Below, piece after piece: positions 47,826-59,057 of a DNA stretch of 64,000 nt. Each line of letters starts with the position of its first letter. Within the stretch, counting starts at the first letter, position 1. The DNA is taken from assembly GCA_050084515.1 (NCBI GenBank), contig CM114275.1, forward strand, positions 4,836,001 through 4,900,000, in the 5' to 3' direction. Source of the stretch: Blasia pusilla (taxonomy: Eukaryota; Marchantiophyta; Marchantiopsida; Blasiales). The notes below the pieces were generated by a model, which ran no database searches, was not told the origin of the DNA, and saw only the letters and a program-made list of their open reading frames with translations. Both the position numbers and the translations under genes were made by a program.

Positions 47826-47947
47826 GATTTCTTGCCTGCTCGCTTTGATACTCTGTCCGACCTTTTTCTTCCCATGTTGTCAAACTGGCGGGTTCCGATC
47901 TTACAGAACCACGATGTCATCGCCGATCCAAGCGACTGCACGAATAG
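47826..47947 (+). CDS. Candidate internal exon, unknown gene
   Basis: The stretch is bounded by TTGTAG and GTATGC, good acceptor and donor sequences. It is open throughout and would encode DFLPARFDTLSDLFLPML followed by SNWRVPILQNHDVIADPSDC. The composition looks more protein-like than the neighbouring frames. I do not recognise the family. A second candidate exon lies at 48355-48480 on the same strand; whether they belong together is unknown. Confidence 0.3.
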
Positions 47948-48354
47948 GTATGCGATAAGTTTGTCGACATGGCTTAGATTGACGCATGACTTGGGGCCCC
48001 TCTATGCGCAAATTTCAAGAAATTCATGGAATCCACTGTTTTCACAGCCTAGATCAGGTGCCTGCATTTGCAAACTGGTATCGTCGATATGCACATGAAT
48101 TGACTGGCACAGGCTCCGCAACATCTTAGAATTGTGCGCGAGCGAAGTCTATCTTTGACAGGTGGTGTCAGATCGGGTCCTCTCGTGGCCTGTTTTTCCC
48201 CGCCTCCTCCGCGGTAGGACTAATTTTGGATTTGTGTCCAGCTCATGACCTGCACCTTGGTCTACGCGTTTGACCACTTGCAATTTGCTTCCAATCCGGG
48301 AGGAGGTCAACGAGTCTTGGCATCGCACACGACGTTCTATCGCCCGCCTTACAG

Positions 48355-48480
48355 TCGGTGGCTGTTGTCGGTAGAGCTTTTGGACTACTACTCATCCTTT
48401 CCGAAACTCGATGTGTTCAGTTCTTCTTTGATGATTCCAGGCAGCTGCGGAGGATCATCACTCGGTTCCTGGAGATCCCG
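48355..48480 (+). CDS. Candidate internal exon, unknown gene
   Basis: This is bounded by TTACAG and GTAACA. The 126 bases are open in two frames. The more protein-like one gives SVAVVGRAFGLLLILSETRC then VQFFFDDSRQLRRIITRFLE. The other joins in phase with the exon at 47826 but looks less like protein. Product unknown, and it may be a relic. Confidence 0.3.
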
Positions 48481-49470
48481 GTAACACTCACTCATCTTCG
48501 GACGGAACCCAGTAACGCCATGCGGATGCCCATGATTGAACTGACAACAGAATTTTCCATTTTAAAGGAGGCGCTGTCGATCATCGGAAAAAGCCGACAG
48601 ACGCGATAATTTCGAATAAACAGTAGTAACTCGACAGATACTGGCGTGACAGCGCGGAGTGAGGACGGAGCGCGCACAGCAAGAGAGAACCGATGACTCA
48701 CTCGCTCACTAGTCCTGGGCTCACGAGGAACGGCCACCGTCAGAATGCCGACGGCGTCCGGAGCAGAGGAAGGTTTGAACTTCGAACCGTGTCGAATCGT
48801 CGATGTTCTCGTACGGGTGGCGGACCGCCTCGCTGCCAACGGACGAGGCCGACACCTTGGCGTCCGGAGTAATGAGGAACATGGAATGAAGGCCAGCAAT
48901 CACCGTCGGTCGCGGTCGTCAACGACTCGTCATGACGGGAGCCGCTGGACTCTGGACTCTGGAGACAGTAATATGACCGAGTTCCTTCCGACGCCCGAGG
49001 CGGCCCGACTCATCAAAGAAACGCTCCCAAAACCTGCGACACGTTTGTTTCTTTCTCATGTTATTTTTTGGAAGACAGACTTAATTTGCGTAGCCCTTAT
49101 CTGATTTCACTGAGATCCAATCATAAGGGCACTAAGTTGGTTTCCCTGGCTACAAAACAATCGCTAGATCTTCCCATTTATTTCAGCAGTGGACCCGATT
49201 CACAGAGTAGCACAGATTTTCACATAAATTGGTCATAAAACATTGTGTTCTCGGTACTTCAAAGTACAAACAAATACCTTTGATCTGGAATCTGGACGAG
49301 GTAGGCCCGTTTCCTTCCGGGGATCCGAAGAAGAAACCGAAAAGATAGCCTATCCCATAGCACAGAGCTGGGCTGGCATGTTGGTGTCACTCTCCCTTCA
49401 CACTTTATCCCCCCGGCCTCTTCATAGAAGAAGGAAGCACGCCAGCAAAGGTGCACAAACACGGCTTGGA

Positions 49471-49636
49471 GTGAGGCAATCAAGAGCGGAAACACTCCAG
49501 AGTCCAGAATCTCCAAGATAACTGAGCTCCACGCAATGAAGAAATGGCGGGTCTGATGTGGAGCAGCAAAAATCTGTCAACGGCGAGTAGTGGGAGGAGG
49601 CGCGAGAGAGAATCACGAGCGGGGCTGCAGGTTCCA
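49471..49636 (-). repeat. Inverted copy of the hAT 5' region
   Basis: These 166 bases are the reverse complement of 51694-51859 with very few differences (for example ACTCCAGAGTCCAGAATCTC against GAGATTCTGGACTCTGGAGT). CAGCAAAGGTGCACAAACACG also occurs on both sides of the arm (49445 and 49637), so this arm has been duplicated or rearranged. The 2-kb spacer is GC-rich at first and then AT-rich, with no gene. Confidence 0.85.
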
Positions 49637-51693
49637 GCAAAGGTGCACAAACACGAGCAGGAGTGAGCGGCCTCAGCGGAGCGTCGAACGAGACTGAACA
49701 AACTTCAACAAAGAAGTCTGAACGCAACGGAACAAGGAGGGCGAGCGGGGAACAAGGAGCGCGAGCGGGGCTGCGGGCAGCGGGAGCGAATGTGGGCTGG
49801 AGTGGGGTCTCCAGAGTCCACACCCTCCACCCCTCCGTAGGGCCCCTGCCGGGCCTGCACCCTGCCCCGAGTCCCCGAGTCCCGAGTCCCGAGTGATGCG
49901 GCAGCGGGAGTCTGCGGGACTCATGAGAGCCGCAGCGGTGTAGCGGCTAGCCCATCCCTAAAAATATTTAGGGTTGTAAAATGGGCGGTTCAGATTAAAA
50001 GATCACATGGCCCCGGATTTCCGACAGCTAGAAAGGACGTCAGTAGATTTCCGCCAAATGTAACGAGGAGACGATTTAAATCCGACGTGACACATGGCCC
50101 AAGGTCCGTTGCCGTTCACGCCGTGGGGTATCCGGACCAAAGCCGACCGAAGGATTTTCGAAACGTGTTCCCAACCCACCGGAAACCCAGCCGGGAACTT
50201 TTAGCTGTAGTCGGAAATTTCTAAAAATGACCGGCCGGGATTACTCGTCACCCCGGATCTCCCCGTTCCTTGCTCACTTGTTTGCCATCTGTCTCCCGTC
50301 CCATTCCCGCGATGACAACTGACTGACTGATGGACTTTCCTGACTTCGACGAGGTTTGTCGCCTCTGATACACGCCGTCAGCGTAAACCGTAGACAAGTC
50401 GTTAGCTCAACCGGAAGCAAGCAAATAATGCTGCAGGTCGTCGGTGCTACTTACGAGTTAAATTTCTTTCTAGACTCTTCTTTCCGATTCGTTTGGACAA
50501 GAAGTTCCTTAATTTTTATCGGCATTTTCTTAAAGAAGTTTAGAGAAGCATTATTTCGAGGAAGTTTAGAGGAGTATGAAGTTATGAACAAGGTGATTTT
50601 CCATGATCACTTCTCCCCCTCTTAGATTGTGTCCCCGCTTTAGCTACTGACCTACTTCGTTAACGTTGTGCGTGGCAAAATAAATTTAAACTCAATGAAT
50701 AAAACTATTAAGGGTGTTTGGAATCTTCCCACATGTTTTGATTTTTCACATATGATAAGAAGTTTTTTTTAGGGTCATCATTCAATCCTAGTTATTTTTT
50801 CATAAATTATTATTTTTTGAATTGATTAATGCAACTTAATGGAAGAAATAAAAATAGAATTGAATGTCAAATATGGGATGGAAAGATATTAAATGATATA
50901 TTCAAATACGGAAAGTTTTCAAAAGAAATTACAGCTTAAGGAATATTTAAAAAAGGAAATCTCAATCAATAATAGAGTGAACGAGAGATACGAATTAGTT
51001 TTTCATTTGGGGACGAGACGTTCCAAATTGTTTTCGAAAGTGTTTCAGATTCAACGTGGAACGCCAAAAGCTTGGAAAGACAAGATATTAATTTCCAAAA
51101 AAAATTCCATGTACGAAGGGAGGAGAGATGAAAAAAGAACAGTTAACTAATGGTCGGGAGATGAGAGAAATGGACGGAACTTCTCCATCAGAGGTACCCA
51201 CGAGAGAATACATATTACAATGCCTCCTATCTATCTTCTACATAGGGATAGGTGGAAAGTCAGAGAACTTCTCTATTCTTTGAAAGAGTAGAGGTAAAGC
51301 GAAGATAGAGAGAGAAGAGAGACAAAACCTCATTCCTCTACAAAACCGATGCGACAGGCAGAATACCGCATAAGACCGAAAGAACCGAAGTTAGTCCACG
51401 CATGAAGCTGTCTGCTCTGTTCCTATTTGAGGTATTTTCCCGTGTCGGGGACGGCCGGAGATCCGTATAAGAGAACGTACGCAGGCACTTTCCACGACAA
51501 TTGGGCCAGAGCCTACGACCTGTGGCCCTCGTGACGCGTCCGGGTATTACTAGGGATCCGAATGCAAAGCACTAGAAACATGGACAGAGTCGGCGCGGAG
51601 AGGAACATCCCCCTCCTCCTTACTATCATAGGTAAGGGTTGTCGGTGCTAGCTCGCTAATTCGAATTTTATAACATAGAACACGTAGCGTGCG
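49637..51693. other. Spacer between inverted repeats, no gene
   Basis: 49.64-49.95 kb is GC-rich with repeated GAACAAGGAG.GCGAGCGGGG (twice near 49732 and 49750). 50.6-51.2 kb is AT-rich with an 85-codon frame (50893-51150) that matches nothing I know. Confidence 0.5.
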
Positions 51694-51859
51694 TGGAACC
51701 TGCAGCCCCGCTCGTGATTCTCTCTCGCGCCTCCTCCCACTACTCGCCGTTGACAGATTTTTGCTGCTCCACATCAGACCCGCCATTTCTTCATTGAGTC
51801 GAGCTCAGTTATCTTGGAGATTCTGGACTCTGGAGTGTCTCCGCTCTTGATTGCCTCAC
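51694..51859 (+). repeat. hAT 5' region, right arm of the inverted repeat
   Basis: This is the right arm of the inverted pair, about 660 bases upstream of the transposase ATG at 52518 and on the same strand. It may be promoter or 5' UTR of the hAT gene. Confidence 0.8.
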
Positions 51860-52517
51860 CCCCGCTGCTCGTGCCTCCGTCTTCTTCTTCAGGTCTTGCA
51901 TTGCTTCTGTTTGATGCGGTGCAACCTGCTGTTGTGCAACATTCTAGTCATTCATACTCGTGTGGAAGCTTGCAATCTTGTGATTTCATATTTCGTGAGC
52001 CTTGGTGATCTGGAGCCGCTCTTACTCTGCGCGTAGAACTCTCTCAGAACTTCTTTGTAGATCGAACTCCCTCACTTGGTCATTGCGGTTCTAATCGCGC
52101 AGATTTCTGCGGGTTCTCGTTTTGGTTCTGTGGCCGATTGGCACCTTGGTGGGCCTCTCTCTCGCTCTTGCTGCGTAGTCGTGAGGCAGCTCACCCACAC
52201 ATTGGCTTTCTTTTTTCCTCTTAACCCGTATTTCATTTTCCTGCTCTCAAGGGCTTCACATTGAAAGGGCCTTCGCGGTTTTATTCTATTGCTTTTGTGT
52301 TGTGGCATTTCTTCCCTTGCATTTGGTTCACAATTGTGCAGAAATCTTAGGGTGTTGAGGCTACGATTTCTGTACTCAGTTGTATACCTCGATGTAGCTC
52401 TACACCTGTTGTATGAACATATGTGATTCACAACCGCTTGCTGGAAATTATCCAGAAAGCTCTCATATTCGCTTTCAAGCCATTAACTGTCTACCTTTTA
52501 CCTTTGTAGTTGTAGCA

Positions 52518-54749
52518 ATGGCCAAAAGACAGAGAACTATGAATGAATTGTTGTGCAAGGAGGTTCCCCAGGAACTTCAAGAGGTTATAGCTCTGTCAGG
52601 ATCATCAGACGAGAGGGAAGAACAGAGTACATTGGGCAGCAATACATCCTTACCTACAAAAAACCGGCAAGCTTGGAAAGATGTGTGGTACACGATGTAT
52701 GATTGGATCACATTTGATTCTTCCACAGGAAAAATCCATTGTAAGATTTGTAGGGCAGGAAAAGGCAAGAGTGTCTTTGCTAGGGATAGTCTTTTGTAAA
52801 AATCTGTAAGGTCTTTGGTTTTACAGATCATGCAAAGTCAAATGAGCATGTAAAGCTCGCTTGGGCAGCTAACGGAGGTAAGAAATCCATGGCCAAGGCC
52901 ATAGCTCCATCTAATCAAACCTGTGAGGTAGCTCTCCTCACTTTATTTAGGTGTGCATATTTTCTTGCCAAGGAGGCCATGCCTTTCTCTAAGTTCACAG
53001 GTATTTGCAAGTTGATGCTTTTCAGTAAATGCACCTATTACTAGAGATCTTTATCAAGATGAGAAGAGTTGCAAAGTGAGATGTTTTTTTATAAGTCAGG
53101 TTTTTGCTCAAAAGAACCCTTGCTAGGTTCAAGCCTCACCATTCTTTGGAATTATGATTGATGAATCTACTGATATATCCGTGACAGGGCATCTAGTGGT
53201 CTTTGCAACCTTCATAGAAGATGGTCAAGCAGAGTGTTGTTTTCTAGGATTGCTTCGGTGTGAGTCTAAGTGTTCTAATGCTATCACAAGTAGTTTGCTT
53301 GAATTACTAAAAGATGGGGGCTTAGACTTTTCTAGAATGGTAGCTTTTGGGTCGGATGGAGCCTCCTCTATGGTAGGGAGCCAAAACGGGGTAGCTTCAC
53401 AATTGAAGCTAAAGGTAAATCCATTCATTCTTTCAGTGCATTGTGTTGCTCATAGGACAAACCTTGCAGCTCTCACAGCTGCTAAAGCAACTAATTGCAA
53501 ATCCATTTCCATAGAAGTAGATTCCATTTTGAATGCAGTAGCAGGATATTTCAAGAGGTCTTCCAAGAGAAAAGTTGTTCTAGCTTCTCTGCAAGAGAGG
53601 TTGAATGACTCCCAAAGAGTCATGAAACGATACCACAAGATCCACTGGTTGTCGCGATGGCAAGCGGTATCCACCTTATGTGATTCACTAGAATCTGTTT
53701 TAATCTACTTTAGGGACATTTCACCTTCTGAAGATGATGGGAATGCTGCAAATTTGTTTGAAAAGTTAAGGTCATTCCAAATGATCTATCAATTATACTT
53801 CTTGGCTGATATTCTTTCTATGTTGGCAAACTTGAGCAAGATTTTTCAGTACAAATTCGTTGATGTAAGTACCATAGGCAGTATTGTTAGTTCTGAGATT
53901 GCTGCTATGAATTTTGTGATGGAAACACATGATTTGAATGCATCTACTTTTTCAGAGGATACAGGGTATCACATTCTACCAGACTTTGGACCTCCAGATG
54001 GCTATCTAAGACGCTTACAATCCGAAATTAGAGGGAGGAAGTTCCATAGTATCGACATGATTCGAGACCGCACAGGCAGGGATTTAAAGGCTGCTTTGTT
54101 GTTTCAAAAGAGTTATTCTGAGAGTGTTTGTATAGCGCTGCAAGATAGATTTAGAGACAATAATCTTATGGGTGCAATGAGAATCCTGAACCCCTTACAC
54201 ATGCCTTCTAGACAAGTAGGACTCGTAAGTTGGGGATGTAAGGAAATAGAAGAGTTGTGTGCACATTTTGGATCCGAGTTACTATTGAAGGGGCATTTGC
54301 AACCTTCTGTCATAAATTTTGCTGCTGTCAAGCAAGAATTTCAGTCCTTCAAGTTGATGGCAACAACTGAGTGGAAGGACCGTAACTTCAGGGATCTGTG
54401 GGCAATGGTGAGTTGGAGTCCATCTTTACAATGTAAGTTTGCAAACTTGCTGGTGTTGGCTAATGTCGCAAGGGTTCAATGTGTAAGCACTGCAATTTGT
54501 GAGAGAGCATTCTCAATTCATAACATGATAAAGACCAAGTGTAGGAATAGACTAGGTAGTAAACATTTGGATCTTTGTTCTCGAATTGCCTTAGAAGGCC
54601 CTACTGTTGATTATGAGGACATGCTTGCTGAATCTGTAGTTCTCTGGAAAACCTCTGCTAGCTTTAGGTACCTGTACGCTAATCCAGAAAGATATATCTG
54701 CCCTCAAGCAAAAGTTGATGTTACACCTTCTATTGACTTGTCTTCTTGA
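52518..54749 (+). pseudogene. hAT-superfamily transposase (ZNF862-like/Tip100-like type)
   Basis: The ATG at 52518 starts MAKRQRTMNELLCKEVPQEL. A BED-like zinc-finger region follows (WITFDSSTGKIHCKICRAGK), then TAA at 52797 and several frame changes to 53150. From 53154 a continuous 531-codon frame carries the catalytic core: MIDESTDISVTGHLVVF, FGSDGASSMVGSQNGV, CVAHRTNLAAL, HKIHWLSRWQAV. It ends with the hAT dimerisation region CERAFSIHNMIKTKCRNRL. hAT transposases cut and paste DNA with 8-bp target duplications. The N-terminal DNA-binding part is broken, so it is probably inactive, yet the core has no stop. I could not define the element's terminal inverted repeats. A domesticated remnant is possible but unsupported. 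Confidence 0.85.
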
Positions 54750-54780
54750 AATAGTTTTTGCATTTTGTTGTAGACTTAGA

Positions 54781-54831
54781 GCCCCTTCATAATACTTGGA
54801 AGTTTGAGATATCCAAGTATTATAAAGGGGC
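54781..54831. repeat. 20-bp stem hairpin after the hAT gene
   Basis: GCCCCTTCATAATACTTGGA (54781-54800) pairs with TCCAAGTATTATAAAGGGGC (54812-54831), 19 of 20 bases, with an 11-base loop. It lies 31 bases past the hAT stop. A diverged version precedes the other tRNA-like copy at 27.6 kb, so it belongs to that dispersed repeat and not to the hAT gene. Confidence 0.75.
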
Positions 54832-54835
54832 AAAA

Positions 54836-54889
54836 TCCTTGGCTCCCAACTGGTTGGGAGGCCTGGCCAGGTTCAACTCCTGCCAAGGA
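54836..54889 (+). ncRNA. tRNA-like fold lacking the anticodon arm (SINE-type)
   Basis: In 54 bases the sequence can form a 7-bp acceptor-like stem (TCCTTGG 54836-54842 with CCAAGGA 54883-54889), a 5-bp D-arm (CTCCC 54843-54847 with GGGAG 54856-54860, loop AACTGGTT) and a 4-bp T-arm with a 7-base loop (CAGG, TTCAACT, CCTG at 54868-54882). GGTTCAACTCC fits the pol III B box and TGGCTCCCAACTGG is near the A box. Only seven bases replace the anticodon arm. With the copy at 27.6 kb this suggests a tRNA-derived SINE or similar, not a working tRNA. Confidence 0.5.
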
Positions 54890-54899
54890 TTCCTTGAGT

Positions 54900-56250
54900 G
54901 TGTATTTTAGTTCTGAAGGTTTAGTTTAGAGGTAATACTTAAACGGAGAAGTCATGAAAAAAAAAGATTGGGAAAGAAGGAGAGTTTTTTTTACCGGTAG
55001 TTTTCAAATCAGCTCGGTTATTGGCCAGACCATTTTTCGGATTTCCGGATAAAGAACCGCGTAAAATTATAAATATCGGATTTTCTCGGACTGAAAAAAA
55101 TTTACTCTTATTTTTACTCCTCTTTTTAAATCTAAACGGCCACCGCCGAAGACCTGTTTAAAAAATCCGAACTGATTTAATATTATCCGGATATTATCTG
55201 ATTAAATTAAAAAAACTCCCCGGACCTTGCAAGTCGACGGCGGAAACGTCGGGAAGAACGGCGTGAACGACGGCAGAGAAAGTATTACCGCTTCCTTGCC
55301 CACACGAAGGGAAGGTGCCTACTGACGGTGCAGGACCTGACACTGCGAGTGAGGACTTCCTGTCAACTCTGACACACAGGTAATGAGACGTGGTGCACTG
55401 CCCTCCAACGTAACCCGGCGAAGAGATGGCACCACTACTGACGGGAATTTTAGTCTGTCGGTAAGTATTTGGAAAGTCAGAGGGTGGACGATGGACTTTA
55501 TCCCATACGGTGAAGGCGGACAAAGACAGACGGCGGAAGGAGTTTAAGCTGGAGTCAAGAGAACGAACATTAATGAATTATGGTATTCCACGTGCAATCA
55601 ATGCTACTGTTCTTTAAATCTTTATTTAATTTTTTAAAATAATCATTTATTACATAAGGACATTTTTTCAAGTATTTTTCATAATTTTAAATTTTAAAAT
55701 ATTTCTTTCAAAAAAATTCTGAAAATATTTTCCCAACCTCTACAAATAACTCCTACTTTTGCTTGTCCTCTCAAAGGAGTTTTACTTCTCATCTCCCACA
55801 AAATCTAAAATGTATGGGAGATTTCTGATAAAATTATAAAATCCAAAAGGTCAATGGAAAATCAAGGAATTTGTGAAATTGATACCATAATAACTATACG
55901 AAATCTTCATCTATATTGTAAAGAGGACCCAATATGTATAAAAAGAAAAAGTAAGACAAATAATAGCATGTTTGAAATTTGTCCTTTGATTCACAATAGA
56001 TGGGTAGAGAAAATGAATTTGAGTGGAAGAGGAAAATATTTTAACTTATTGAATTTTAATTATGAATTTTTTATTTTAATTTATAATGGTTAATCTTACA
56101 TGAACAATGAGAATCATTTTTTTTAAACCTTGAAAATTTCATCCCTAAATTCATATTTTATTGGAAAGAAAATTGAATTTTAATGAAAAAGGAGCAGATA
56201 CTATTTAAATTTTATATTTAGAATAACACGTACAAAATTCAATTTTGTAA
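54900..56250. other. Non-coding, no gene recognised
   Basis: 55.18-55.55 kb is GC-rich with a 109-codon minus-strand frame that resembles nothing known. 55.6-56.25 kb is AT-rich. Confidence 0.5.
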
Positions 56251-57010
56251 GTAGGTTTTGGTACCATGTGTGCATGGGTTACCATGTAGGATAAGGGGTC
56301 AGCCTTTTATTTCGATTATAGAGCAAGCATTCTTTGTCTCTACCTTTATACATAGAGAGCGATGATGCGCTTCATTCTCTTTGTGCACATTTTCACTCTT
56401 ACTATTTATGCAAGCTAGCTCCTCCTTGTTTGTATGCATGCGTGTGAAACTGTAGGCCTTGCATGAATCATAGTTTTCTACATAGTATCAAAATTTTGTA
56501 AAATTCAAAGAATACTATGGCAAATAGGAAATTAAAAAAGGAGAGCAAGAGAAGATTTTGGGAGATGAGAATTTGACTTCTTGTGTTAAAATCCATTTGG
56601 AATGACTTATTACTTATTTATGATTTTAACACAAGAAGTCAAATGGCTAGAGTGTGGAATAAGCTTGTTTCATGCTCTCGAGGATGTTATGATTAATCAT
56701 ATTCAAGATGTAGAGACAATCAAGTAAGTATGGGATGCATAAGCTAAGGTATTTGAGCCATTTACTAAAGATAGGAAGTTGTAGTTGAAGCACCAATTGT
56801 ATGAAGGTTAAGAAAGGACCCTACAATATAGCAAATTAGTGCTATGCACATGTTAATGATGGGTAAAACTTATGTAAAAATGTGACTTATGACTCAACCA
56901 ACCCCCAAAACTTTTAATTGAATCCTTAAATCATCTTCGGAGGATCTTAGTGGCTTAGAGTGTGAGTGATCATATTGGTTAAGAGAGGATAAAATATTCA
57001 GAAGGGCACT
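56250..57010 (+). mobile_element. Ty1/copia retrotransposon relic (LTR end and gag)
   Basis: TTTTCTACA at 56474-56482 followed by TAGTATCAAAAT looks like the end of a plant copia LTR and a decayed tRNA-Met primer site (TGGTATCAGAGC). After a possible ATG (56518, MANRKLKKESKRRFWEMR) the plus strand gives NHIQDVETIK, VWDA, AKVFEPFTKDRKL, LKHQLYEG, in the order of the copia gag (UBN2) family, with stops at positions where the family has sense codons. No pol remains. The LTR start is not determined. Confidence 0.6.
56571..56644. repeat. Perfect 23-bp inverted repeat within the copia relic
   Basis: Bases 56571-56593 (ATTTGACTTCTTGTG then TTAAAATC) are exactly complementary to 56622-56644, with a 28-base loop. 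A perfect 23-bp stem in otherwise heavily mutated DNA suggests a recent templated inversion or maintained pairing. Confidence 0.85.
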
Positions 57011-57116
57011 CTCCCATAATGATGTAGATTATATCTTTAGTATTAGAACTATTATTGATTAGTTAGATAGTAGTGGAGTAATGTGTACATGATGATGGTT
57101 TTATTTTGATCAAACT

Positions 57117-57190
57117 TGTCGTGCGCATACACATCATTAAAATGATTACATCACTAATCAAAATTACACACAAAACACTAGCCTAACATA
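57117..57190 (-). repeat. Old, diverged B-type terminus of the gypsy family
   Basis: TGTCGTGCGCATACACATC at 57117 matches the B terminus, then diverges (for example ACATCACTAATCAAAATTAC for ACATCGCTGGTCACATCTAC). Its orientation is opposite to the neighbouring plus-strand pol fragment. Confidence 0.6.
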
Positions 57191-57199
57191 TTCAACAAT

Positions 57200-58600
57200 G
57201 AAGTCCAAACATGGAGTATGCGTAGTAAGCATGCCCTAGAGGGACGTCACTTAGTAGATTGGGACCTACAACTGCCAAGATTGGAAATAATGAGATATAG
57301 GTATAGCACATAGACATCCTTGACATACTTTTCATCTTATGTTTTACTCCATGGATAAGAGCCGAACTTAATTGTCTAATCATTGTGATGTTGGTGAGTT
57401 TCTTAATCTTAATGACTATAACATGTGGATGCGAGTATGTTTTAAGAGGATGGAGATATTTCAAAGAGTCATGCCCATACATGATATTCGAGAATTTGGC
57501 GATTGCACAATATGATGACATCTTCAGGTATACGTACTATACAACCTTTCGGGGAGAAGACTAGTCATCTATAATTTAGAGGTTCCATCGAGGGAACTAT
57601 GTGTAATCGTAGCACATGGCGCCAACAACTTGATGTGATAATAAGGCTTACCATTTTGAGAAAAGGTGAATTTATTTCATTTGACATTCTCCTATTAGAG
57701 AGGCATAATGTATGGTTTGGAAGGACCATGCGTGTCGTGCGCATACATATCGCTACACAACATACATCGCTCGTCACATCTACACCACACAACACCGATC
57801 TTCCCCACACACGGGTCGATCCACACATGTACAAAAATCAACTCATACATATACATGAAGATCACACAACAAAAATAAAGAGTAGTAAAAACGGCACACC
57901 CGGCCTAAAACTCCACTCTTCAATCTACATCGGCATATCGAGCCTCGTCCACTCTGTGCTATCAAGGAATCCGGACGCTAGCACCCTAGTCCTAGCTCAC
58001 ACACATACAAGGGAGGTGCTCCAACGGCCCAACATGAGAAAGATGGCTTAGGAAAGCCATCTTCCTCTCTTATATAGGGTTGGGAAGAGCCAAAAGGCTC
58101 TTCCCCTAAAAATAGCCCTTCCCTTGGTAACCTACGCGCACAGGTTACCAGGGGCGGGAGACCTGGTCAACAAGTCACCCGGTTGTAAAAGACCTCAACA
58201 TGAAAGTTGTCAGAAACGACGTTCCTGACACAATGGACCTATCCTCAACCTCATCCGACACCGTGGGACAAAGTTACACTCAAGATAGTCCGCTGGCTCT
58301 TACGCCCTATCCACGATAGATCTCGGCCTATCGGCTACTCAGATGTGACATGCGTGTTATTGTACGTGATATCACCTTCCCAATATTGATGGTACAATTG
58401 ATCCAAGCTTGGTAGTGGTACATATCTACTTGCGATATATGTTGGGTGGATATGCTAAAGGTGCAACTACAATTCAAAATTGTGATGGGTGTTCAAGAGG
58501 ATGGCACATGCGATGTTTGAGAAATTTTGATGCCACCTCTTGCTAGGTTCATTAGGGATGATGGATGTGCCCTACATGTGTAAAAATAGGTAACCAAATA
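57200..58600 (+). pseudogene. Copy 2: integrase tail and PHD finger of the gypsy family
   Basis: On the plus strand, LNDYNMWMRVCFKRMEIFQR then VMPI (57410-57480) matches DDPDVWVQACSQRAEVFRRV of the main copy. APTT and CMVWKDHA follow in order. After the solo unit inserted at 57733-58350 the same fragment resumes and ends with CDGCSRGWHMRCL (58476-58520), the PHD core. Many stops and frame changes show that it is an old copy. Finding the PHD module here again shows that it belongs to the family. Confidence 0.75.
57733..58350 (-). repeat. Solo terminal unit (B+A, 618 bp) with 4-bp target duplication
   Basis: The unit begins TGTCGTGCGC and ends GATGTGACA. It is flanked by TGCG at 57729-57732 and 58351-58354. 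The pre-insertion sequence aligns without a gap to the main copy's integrase tail (GGACCATGCG with GGATCATGTG), which proves that the unit inserted here as a piece and fixes both ends. B and A are contiguous (…ACACAAC-AAAAATAAAG…). It is either a solo LTR or the product of recombination between A1 and A2 of a split-repeat element. Confidence 0.92.
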
Positions 58601-59022
58601 CTTAGACTTGCTTAGGTGAGATGGATAACATAAAGACGATTAAGGATTGGGCCATATAAGCACATGACTAGCTTGTTCTTAGCATTCTAACAATGTATGT
58701 AGGTAGATATAGATGTATATTTAAAAGTTAGATAAACCTAACCATCATCTACGGGGCGATTGGAGATATTCTAGTAGTTTTAAGTCTTCGTGTTTGGACT
58801 CCATGGTTGAATGTGTAGATTTGGGTTGGCAAGTTAAGGTAGATGCCAATTGCTCAATAGGTTCAAGTGCCCCAAGGTGCATATCTTCTTCCCCAATATT
58901 TTACCAATCTAAAAGTCACTCACCTCAACCAAAGCGTAAGGATCAATTTATCAAGGTGCGTCCCAAATAAACATGACCAAAGACCAAGCATTTTTAATCC
59001 CTTGTTCATAGACTTGAGTAGT

Positions 59023-59023
<1 letters not shown>

Positions 59024-59055
<32 letters not shown>
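59024..59055. repeat. (AG)16 microsatellite
   Basis: An uninterrupted AG run between TAGTT and TCTTCC. Confidence 0.95.

Positions 59056-59057
<2 letters not shown>

Noticed and set aside
54836-54889. Functional tRNA gene
   Set aside because: It has no anticodon arm and belongs to a dispersed repeat.
55194-55523. 109-codon minus-strand frame
   Set aside because: GC-rich patch, no known family, no neighbouring exon signals.
57192-57521. 109-codon minus-strand frame as a gene
   Set aside because: The plus strand here is the diverged integrase tail of gypsy copy 2; the minus frame is its shadow.
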